NCBI GenBank assembly: GCA_022601315.1
Contig: JAHZIU010000396.1
Coordinates: 1 to 13,113 of the forward strand
Length of the DNA stretch: 13,113 nt
Source: Betaproteobacteria bacterium
GTDB taxonomy: Bacteria > Pseudomonadota > Gammaproteobacteria > Burkholderiales > Nitrosomonadaceae
Direction: 5' to 3'
The position numbers were made by a program, and so were the translations under genes. Below the pieces are notes generated by a model. It was not told where the DNA came from and did no database searches. It saw only the letters and a program-made list of their open reading frames with translations. Below, piece by piece: positions 8,367-13,113 of the stretch (position 1 is its first letter; each line of letters opens with the position of its first letter).

Positions 8367-8395
8367 ATTGCACACTATTTTTTGAATGGTTTCAA
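8367..8395 (-). promoter_or_regulatory. Candidate promoter of apaG, possibly leaderless
   Basis: Minus-strand TTGAAA (8390-8395; five of six consensus bases), a 17-base spacer and TGCAAT (8367-8372; four of six) lie directly before the apaG ATG (8358-8360). Transcription starting 6-7 bases past the -10 box would begin at about the start codon. Confidence 0.4.
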
Positions 8396-8502
8396 GAAGA
8401 AAATGCATTACATGATAAGAATTTGATAATCTAATGTGTTTCTCAATCGTTATTTTAGTCATTTGCGGTTAAAATACGCTCTTTAATAAAAAGAGGTCTC
8501 AC

Positions 8503-9180
8503 ATGTACCGAATAGCACCAAGCATTTTATCTGCTAATTTTGCAAAACTTGGCGAAGAAATAACCGCCGTTATCGATTCTGGTGCAGATATTGTGCATTT
8601 TGATGTAATGGATAATCATTATGTTCCAAATCTGACCATTGGCCCACTAGTGTGTGAAGCCATTCGTCCTGTAACCGATGCAATTATTGATGTTCATCTG
8701 ATGGTTGAACCCGTTGATCGAATTATTCCTGATTTTGCTAAAGCTGGCGCAAATATCATTTCATTCCACCCGGAAGCATCCAACCATATAGACCGCACCA
8801 TTGGACTCATCAAGGAGCAGGGTTGTAAAGCGGGTCTTGTTTTTAATCCCGCAACACCACTACATTATCTGGATCATGTTCTGGATAAATTGGATTTAGT
8901 CCTGATTATGTCAGTGAACCCAGGTTTTGGTGGACAAAAATTCATACCTGAAGCACTAACCAAACTATCAGCAGTGCGTAAACGCATAGATGCCAGCGGA
9001 AAAGATATTATGTTGGAGATTGATGGCGGCGTAAAAGTTGACAATATCGCTGAAATTGCACGCGCAGGCGCCGACACCTTTGTTGCTGGATCAGCCATTT
9101 ATAACGCGGGCAAAGACAGTGACCCACATCGCTATGATTCCGTTGTCTCAGCGTTACGTGCTGAACTAGCAAAAGTATAA
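8503..9180 (+). CDS. rpe: Ribulose-phosphate 3-epimerase
   Basis: A cytoplasmic TIM-barrel metalloenzyme that interconverts ribulose 5-phosphate and xylulose 5-phosphate in the pentose phosphate pathway and, in autotrophs, the Calvin cycle. The length of 225 is typical. Metal ligands and acid/base residues are visible: His32 and Asp34 ([13 protein letters not shown]), His65 (DVHLMV) and Asp174 (EIDGGV). The phosphate-binding glycine loops are [10 protein letters not shown] (136-145) and the C-terminal VAGSAIY. GAGG (8493-8496) lies six bases before the ATG. gph follows after 42 bases on the same strand with no terminator between, so the two are probably one transcript. Upstream lies a 142-base region shared with the divergent apaG. 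Confidence 0.97.
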   Translation: MYRIAPSILSANFAKLGEEITAVIDSGADIVHFDVMDNHYVPNLTIGPLVCEAIRPVTDAIIDVHLMVEPVDRIIPDFAKAGANIISFHPEASNHIDRTIGLIKEQGCKAGLVFNPATPLHYLDHVLDKLDLVLIMSVNPGFGGQKFIPEALTKLSAVRKRIDASGKDIMLEIDGGVKVDNIAEIARAGADTFVAGSAIYNAGKDSDPHRYDSVVSALRAELAKV

Positions 9181-9222
9181 TTACAATAAAGAAAATATTT
9201 TACGATATTTTCAAGGATCTAA

Positions 9223-9951
9223 ATGAATAGTCAAAACTTTAACACAGCCCAGTCATCGGTTAAAAAAATAGATATCCCGCTACCTGTAAAAGTAATCATG
9301 ATTGATTTAGACGGGACATTACTAAATACAGCGGATGATCTTGCACTGGCGGCAAATTTAATGCTGCGTGAACTGGATCTTCCCGAAAAATCACCGGCCA
9401 CCATTCAGTCATATATTGGTAAAGGTATTGAGCGATTGGTCAAACGTACTTTGACAGGCCATATGGATGAAGAACCGGAGGCAACGCTCTTTGCAAAAGC
9501 TCTGCCTATCTATAAGAATCATTATGCAACAAATTTGAGCATAAACACACGACCCTATCCAGGCGTGATAAACGGTATTGAAGCGTTGTTAAAAGCTGGT
9601 TTTAAACTGGCTTGCATTACCAATAAATCAGAAATATTTACATTACCACTACTACAGGCTACCGGCTTAATTGATCAATTTGAGATTGTATTATCAGGTG
9701 ACAGCCTACCAAGAAAGAAGCCGGATCCCTTACCTTTACTACATATTTGTAAACATTTTGATGTACATCCGAGTAAAGCCTTATTAATCGGCGATTCGCT
9801 CAATGATGCGATTGCTGCACGTGCAGCAGGTTGCCATATTTTTTGTGTCCCTTATGGGTATAATGAAGGGCGCGATGTCTATGATTTGGATTGCGATGCT
9901 ATTGTTAATTCACTAGAAGACGTGTCAGCATTAATAAAAGTTATGGATTAG
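9223..9951 (+). CDS. gph: Phosphoglycolate phosphatase (HAD family)
   Basis: Gph dephosphorylates 2-phosphoglycolate to glycolate, clearing the product of DNA 3'-end repair and, in Calvin-cycle organisms, of RuBisCO oxygenation. The HAD motifs are complete: motif I DLDGTLLNT with nucleophile Asp28 and acid/base Asp30, motif II in CITNKSE, motif III lysine in RKKPDP, and motif IV GDSLNDAIAA. A helical cap lies between motifs I and II. The length of 242 is slightly above the usual ~225-235 because of about 20 extra N-terminal residues. AAGGA (9213-9217) five bases before this ATG supports the start. It sits behind rpe as in many beta- and gammaproteobacteria, but the trp genes that often follow are absent. 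Substrate specificity within the HAD group rests on length and neighbourhood. Confidence 0.9.
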   Translation: MNSQNFNTAQSSVKKIDIPLPVKVIMIDLDGTLLNTADDLALAANLMLRELDLPEKSPATIQSYIGKGIERLVKRTLTGHMDEEPEATLFAKALPIYKNHYATNLSINTRPYPGVINGIEALLKAGFKLACITNKSEIFTLPLLQATGLIDQFEIVLSGDSLPRKKPDPLPLLHICKHFDVHPSKALLIGDSLNDAIAARAAGCHIFCVPYGYNEGRDVYDLDCDAIVNSLEDVSALIKVMD

Positions 9952-9965
9952 TATTTCTAAATTTA

Positions 9966-10045
9966 AATCCTGTGCATTTTCAATAATTTAGCATCCATAT
10001 ATTGGTTATGTCGGTGATCAATACTTGATTTGCTTGCACAGGGTT
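9966..10045. repeat. Inverted repeat in the convergent gph / LOV gene gap
   Basis: AATCCTGTGCA (9966-9976) can pair with TGCACAGGGTT (10035-10045) over 11 bp with one T.G wobble, enclosing 58 AT-rich bases. A separate 8-bp palindrome TACCGGTA is at 10076-10083. The pair is wide for an intrinsic terminator and no T-run follows. The 139-base gap holds no gene. Confidence 0.4.
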
Positions 10046-10090
10046 CTAATAATCCATTCAATATAAATTCTGTGATACCGGTACAGTAAT

Positions 10091-10543
10091 TTATTTTTTC
10101 AATGCTTCAAGTTCTTCTTTTAACTTTTTAATTTCTTCATCTGCACGAATCTGATCAGTAATCTCGTATTGCACACCGAGGAAATACAATATGTCTCCAT
10201 TAGAATCGAACAGCGGTGTCATACTCAAGTGGTTATAGAATAACTCACCATTCTTGCGATAATTTCTGAGTGTTACAACAATCGGTTCTTTATTTTTAAT
10301 CGCTTCTCGTAATTGTTTTACACCTTCTTGATCATGATCGGTTCCTTGTAAAAAACGACAATTTCTACCGATCGTATCCTCCTGTGAATAGCCCGTTATG
10401 CTTTCAAATGCTTTATTCGCATATACCAGCGGTAAATCTTTTTGATCAGGGTCAGCTAATGTCACGCCGTTCACACAAGAGTCGAGGATTTCTGCTAATA
10501 CTTTTGGAATTAATCCAGGGTCTTTCTCAGCGATAAAGTCCAT
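10091..10543 (-). CDS. Short LOV blue-light photoreceptor (stand-alone PAS/LOV protein)
   Basis: A single flavin-binding LOV domain with short caps and no effector domain, expected to be cytoplasmic. The signature GRNCRFLQG gives Cys62 as the photoadduct cysteine. Asn94, Asn104 and Gln125 stand exactly 32, 42 and 63 residues after it, the same spacing as in oat phototropin LOV2 (Cys450, Asn482, Asn492, Gln513), so FMN binding and photochemistry should be intact. Residues 126-150 form an acidic/basic helix resembling a J-alpha/dimerising coiled coil; residues 1-20 form an N-cap helix. At 150 residues it matches short LOV proteins of Pseudomonas putida, which signal by dimer rearrangement. GGAG lies eight bases before the ATG (10552-10555). 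It is last in the gluQRS-oxidoreductase-SRPBCC series, 82 bases after the SRPBCC stop, so it may also have its own promoter. The partner it controls is unknown. Confidence 0.95.
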   Translation of the reverse strand: MDFIAEKDPGLIPKVLAEILDSCVNGVTLADPDQKDLPLVYANKAFESITGYSQEDTIGRNCRFLQGTDHDQEGVKQLREAIKNKEPIVVTLRNYRKNGELFYNHLSMTPLFDSNGDILYFLGVQYEITDQIRADEEIKKLKEELEALKK

Positions 10544-10570
10544 TATTTTTTCTCCAGGTTAATCTATTAC

Positions 10571-10624
10571 AACCAATAAAAAAACAACTTAACTTGCATA
10601 ACTTTTCATAATTGGTCAAACCAA
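10571..10624 (-). promoter_or_regulatory. Repeat-rich spacer upstream of the LOV gene
   Basis: This 54-base stretch holds a 5-bp hairpin TTGGT/ACCAA with a 3-base loop (10612-10624), a more distant ACCAAT (10572-10577) complementary to ATTGGT (10611-10616), and three AACTT copies (10586, 10591, 10600). It could hold an operator or a weak attenuator between the SRPBCC and LOV genes; no promoter is convincing. Confidence 0.25.
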
Positions 10625-10625
10625 A

Positions 10626-11096
10626 TCAGGATTGTTTTGTTTCAATTAATTTTTTAATGTTTTTTACTGTTGTTTCTGTACCCCCCTGAATAGCAATTCG
10701 CACAAGCTTCTCAAATGGTTTTATATGTAATTCAAGATCCAGCAACTCGAATGAAAATGTAAGGCGACTCTCTGTTGAATTGACCGATTCTATAACATAA
10801 TCACATTGATAAGGGTTTGAAACACCTTTAAAGCTAATACGTGTACCTTCATCAAAAACAGTTATTTTAAAAGTTGATTCTGATCGATTACCCTGATCAA
10901 TACGTACTTGACGACACAAAGTTCCAAGCTGCATCGGACCATCTGTTAATTTCTCCAGTTCTTTAACTTCAGGCGACCATATAGGATAATTTACCAGCAA
11001 ATCGGTCCCTATAAATTGAAATAAGCTATCACTCGAACTATGAATCAATGTGCTGGCTTTACCAATAACCGGCGTTTTATTTAACAAACCAAACAT
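10626..11096 (-). CDS. SRPBCC (START-like/polyketide-cyclase-like) ligand-binding protein
   Basis: A 156-residue protein with the helix-grip pattern of the SRPBCC superfamily: an N-terminal strand (14-20), short helices (22-37), a conserved WSP turn (40-42), a run of amphipathic strands (58-122), and a long C-terminal helix (126-153). Members bind small hydrophobic ligands such as lipids, quinones or polyketides. No catalytic residues or signal peptide are seen. I chose the ATG at 11096 because AGGAG lies eight bases upstream (11105-11109); the frame opens two codons earlier at a TTG, but that is only two bases from the ribosome site. It starts 24 bases after the oxidoreductase stop, so the two are surely co-transcribed. 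The ligand is unknown; a quinone or lipid would suit the neighbour, but that is inference. Confidence 0.8.
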   Translation of the reverse strand: MFGLLNKTPVIGKASTLIHSSSDSLFQFIGTDLLVNYPIWSPEVKELEKLTDGPMQLGTLCRQVRIDQGNRSESTFKITVFDEGTRISFKGVSNPYQCDYVIESVNSTESRLTFSFELLDLELHIKPFEKLVRIAIQGGTETTVKNIKKLIETKQS

Positions 11097-11104
11097 AATC
11101 AAGT

Positions 11105-11109
11105 CTCCT
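11105..11109 (-). promoter_or_regulatory. Ribosome binding site deciding the SRPBCC start
   Basis: Minus-strand AGGAG lies eight bases before the ATG at 11096, which favours it over the in-frame TTG at 11102. Confidence 0.8.
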
Positions 11110-11120
11110 GCCTAGAAACG

Positions 11121-12278
11121 CTAAATCAGGTATGTATCGACACCAACAAGTAGCAAGTCATATTGTGTCTCTACCAATTCTTTAATTGCCAGTGCCGGCA
11201 TACCTGAAACGACATTACCTTCTGAAACCAACCAACCAACCGCATCTGTCGACCCAAGACTCACAACATAGCCTAATTCATGGTGTAAATATGGCTCTAG
11301 TAATCCAATAACACTAGAATGCCGTAAAATATTGCGCGCTGCAAGTTTACCTTTGCGCACTGCGGATTGTGCCGCTAGTATATTGGAGCCTAATGAGTTA
11401 TAAAAAGAACAATCCCCGGCGACAAAAATATTTTGCAATACTTTTTGATCGATTAACAGTTGCCCAAAAGCATTAGCAACCAACTGTTTTTTCTTTTTTT
11501 TACCTAAAAACAGCAGTGTTAAATCTGAAGGCAGCTCAAATTGTTTTTTTGAATTTTTTTCCTCCAATAAAATTTTTTCGATCTGTTGTTCACGATAATA
11601 AGTATTAGGAAAAAACTCTATCCCAGAATCTTGTATACATGACTGCACATAAGAATCAAAACCTTTAGGAAACTGCTCAAGCACCCGATCTCCAGAATGA
11701 ATTAAGCGAAGTTTGGCATTAATTCTTTTTCTGCGTAAAAACTGCTCGACTTCAAATAAAAATTGAATGCCCGTCGCACCGCCACCGATTACAGAGATTG
11801 AGTGTTCGGTTTTTTCACTTTTGGCGAGGTGGTTTGTTAATAAATCTGACCCGGCTAATGTCATGAAATCCTGTAAACTCAATACATTTTCAATCTGTTG
11901 ATTCACTGCCTCACCACAGCCCGATGCAATTAACAGATAATCAAACGCTACAACCTCATCATGCAACGCAATACATTTATCTGCTTGCCATTGTTGCAAA
12001 ATATTTTCATCAAATAATAATTCTTCCTGTATATGACGAAAGTCAAAACGTGCTGTTAAATCGGCAAATGATACTTGCAGATCAGACAAGGGATAACGGA
12101 ATGTTTCATGTAAATGCGTTACCTTAATATGTTGTTCACGTGGGTCAACAATTATAATTTCAATATTCTCGGCATAACGTGTCAATGCAGAAAGCGCAGC
12201 CATTCCCGCATAACCTCCACCGACAATTATTATTTTTATTCGCTTTTTATTCGGTATATAAAATGGCAAAAAAGCCAC
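11121..12278 (-). CDS. NDH-2-like FAD/NAD(P)-dependent oxidoreductase
   Basis: A two-Rossmann flavoprotein that probably moves electrons from NAD(P)H to a quinone or other acceptor. From the GTG start it has 385 residues. The FAD-binding IVGGGYAG is at 18-25 with Asp45 ending the second strand; ASG (118-120) and the NAD(P)-binding VIGGGATG (163-170) follow. The second FAD motif is VAGDCS (286-291), then AAQSAVRKGKLAARN (302-316). The C-terminal GYVVSLGSTDAVG (336-348) resembles the tail of type II NADH dehydrogenases and FSP1-like reductases. There is no CxxC redox pair, so it is not a disulfide reductase. No transmembrane span is evident; NDH-2 enzymes attach peripherally. A perfect AGGAGG (12283-12288) lies four bases before the GTG; no ATG is available nearby. 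It follows gluQRS by 19 bases. A run of five lysines (260-264) carries an in-phase A_AAA_AAG slippery heptamer. Confidence 0.85.
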   Translation of the reverse strand: MAFLPFYIPNKKRIKIIIVGGGYAGMAALSALTRYAENIEIIIVDPREQHIKVTHLHETFRYPLSDLQVSFADLTARFDFRHIQEELLFDENILQQWQADKCIALHDEVVAFDYLLIASGCGEAVNQQIENVLSLQDFMTLAGSDLLTNHLAKSEKTEHSISVIGGGATGIQFLFEVEQFLRRKRINAKLRLIHSGDRVLEQFPKGFDSYVQSCIQDSGIEFFPNTYYREQQIEKILLEEKNSKKQFELPSDLTLLFLGKKKKKQLVANAFGQLLIDQKVLQNIFVAGDCSFYNSLGSNILAAQSAVRKGKLAARNILRHSSVIGLLEPYLHHELGYVVSLGSTDAVGWLVSEGNVVSGMPALAIKELVETQYDLLLVGVDTYLI

Positions 12279-12282
12279 GAAG

Positions 12283-12288
12283 CCTCCT
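12283..12288 (-). promoter_or_regulatory. Perfect Shine-Dalgarno deciding a GTG start
   Basis: Minus-strand AGGAGG, fully complementary to the 16S 3' end, sits four bases before the GTG at 12278. The alternatives in frame are a TTG at 12314, ahead of this site, and a TTG at 12269, 13 bases past it; both are poorer. Confidence 0.75.
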
Positions 12289-12297
12289 GTTAAATTA

Positions 12298-13113
12298 TTA
12301 TGGGATTTTATCAATCCGCCAATTACTAATTGCCCATTGCCAAAGTGATGCTAAGTTACTTGCTCGCAATTCCTTGGGAGGTGCCTGCCCTAAAAATTGT
12401 AACGCGGCAATTAATTGTGATGAGGTATCTGAAAGATTAATTGGTTCTGCAAGCGTTTGTTTGCTGAGTTTCTCTCCCAGTGAATTGGTTACAACAGGTA
12501 AATGCATATATGTTGGTGTAGTATATCCCAATAATTGCTGCAAATAGATTTGGCGTGGTGTTGAATCCAGCAAATCAGCGCCTCGCACGACATGTGTAAT
12601 GTGTTGCGATGCATCGTCGACCACCACAGCTAATTGATAAGCATAAACACCATCCGCCCTGCGCAACACAAAATCTCCAATATCGCGTTCGAGACATTGA
12701 CAAGTTGAGCCTCTCAAAATATCTCTAAATTGTATAAGGTGGTGATGCGTTCTAAGTCGCAATGCGAATTGCCTGCCTACATGGGAGACACCGTTCCGAC
12801 AAGTTCCTTGATATACAGGGCCGCTGAGACCCACTATACTGGAGTCAACAATTTCTTTGCGTGAACATGTACAGGGATAAATCTTCGCCATTTGCGTTAA
12901 ATTGCTTAATGCAAGCTGGTATGCTTCATAACGTCGGCTTTGAAAAATTACTTCACTATCCCATTCCATGCCAAGTTTTTCAAGTGTTCTAAGGATATCA
13001 TACGACGCGCCCGCTACCATTCTTGGTGGATCTAGGTCTTCAATTCTGACTAACCATTCACCATTATTAAATTTTGCATCCAAATAACTGCCAATCGCTG
13101 CCACCAACGAACC
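12298..13113 (-). CDS. gluQ: Glutamyl-Q tRNA(Asp) synthetase (5' end outside window)
   Basis: GluQRS (YadB) is a glutamyl-tRNA synthetase paralogue lacking the anticodon-binding domain. It activates glutamate and attaches it to queuosine at the wobble base of tRNA-Asp. The frame runs off the window edge: the first in-window residues GSLVAAIGSYL align just after the HIGH-like motif of the E. coli protein, so about 20-25 N-terminal residues are missing and 271 are present. Visible are LVRIEDLDPPR, the zinc-site pattern C-x-C (CTCSRKE), Tyr (GPVYQGTC) and a final Cys, the active-site DGVYAYQLAVVVDD with HVVRGADLL, and the KLSKQ version of KMSKS near 12456-12473. It ends 19 bases before the oxidoreductase start. 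In gammaproteobacteria it often follows dksA; that region is out of view here. Confidence 0.96.
   Translation of the reverse strand, partial: GSLVAAIGSYLDAKFNNGEWLVRIEDLDPPRMVAGASYDILRTLEKLGMEWDSEVIFQSRRYEAYQLALSNLTQMAKIYPCTCSRKEIVDSSIVGLSGPVYQGTCRNGVSHVGRQFALRLRTHHHLIQFRDILRGSTCQCLERDIGDFVLRRADGVYAYQLAVVVDDASQHITHVVRGADLLDSTPRQIYLQQLLGYTTPTYMHLPVVTNSLGEKLSKQTLAEPINLSDTSSQLIAALQFLGQAPPKELRASNLASLWQWAISNWRIDKIP

Noticed and set aside
8361-8462. 34-residue N-terminal extension of ApaG from the ATG at 8462
   Set aside because: It has no ribosome site, no similarity to ApaG, and exceeds the family length; the inner ATG gives the standard N-terminus.
8463-8487. TTGCGG plus TTTAAT as an rpe promoter
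   Set aside because: The 13-base spacer is too short for a sigma-70 promoter.
11100-11102. TTG start two codons upstream for the SRPBCC protein
   Set aside because: Only two bases from the AGGAG site; the following ATG has proper eight-base spacing.
12179-12547. Plus-strand open frame across the gluQRS-oxidoreductase junction
   Set aside because: Opposite two well-supported genes and translates to no recognisable protein.

Overview
The window looks like chromosomal core DNA from a Gram-negative proteobacterium. It carries a BamC lipoprotein, which means a beta-barrel outer-membrane assembly machine, and ClpB, DapA, Rpe, Gph, ApaG and GluQRS of clearly proteobacterial type. The DNA is moderately AT-rich. 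The divergent apaG / rpe-gph arrangement and the long BamC (about 380 residues) fit a betaproteobacterium, possibly a Nitrosomonas-like one. That placement is inference; no rRNA or other decisive marker is present. No tRNA, rRNA, insertion sequence, phage gene or CRISPR array was seen.

Layout. 1-2382 (+): the 3' nine-tenths of clpB, followed by a hairpin terminator. 2547-4596 (+): dapA (lysine and cell-wall diaminopimelate synthesis) and bamC (outer-membrane assembly), one base apart and surely co-transcribed. 4597-4792: a leader with a strong RNA-type hairpin. 4793-6187 (+): an unrecognised polytopic membrane protein with two cytosolic-type zinc ribbons. 6180-7139 (-): a D-2-hydroxyacid dehydrogenase (hydroxypyruvate/glycerate reductase type) whose 3' end overlaps the membrane-protein gene. 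7291-7962 (+): thiopurine S-methyltransferase (tpm), convergent with apaG (-, 7977-8360). 8503-9951 (+): rpe and gph, carbon and 2-phosphoglycolate metabolism. In many beta- and gammaproteobacteria this pair leads into the trp genes; here it ends at a convergent gene block.

10091-13113 (-): a tight gene series read from the right edge: gluQRS (5' end outside the window), an NDH-2-like FAD/NAD(P) oxidoreductase (GTG start behind a perfect AGGAGG), an SRPBCC/START-like small ligand-binding protein, and a stand-alone short LOV blue-light photoreceptor. The LOV protein keeps every key photochemical residue (Cys62, Asn94, Asn104, Gln125) at exactly the phototropin spacing and has no output domain beyond a short coiled coil. 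This redox enzyme + lipid/quinone-type binding protein + blue-light sensor combination is the most interesting part of the window and may be an undescribed light- or redox-responsive module.

Smaller points of interest are an in-phase A_AAA_AAG slippery heptamer in the oxidoreductase gene, a 12-bp tandem duplication that doubled the bamC start site, a possible leaderless apaG promoter, and a wobble-rich hairpin leader upstream of the zinc-ribbon membrane protein.
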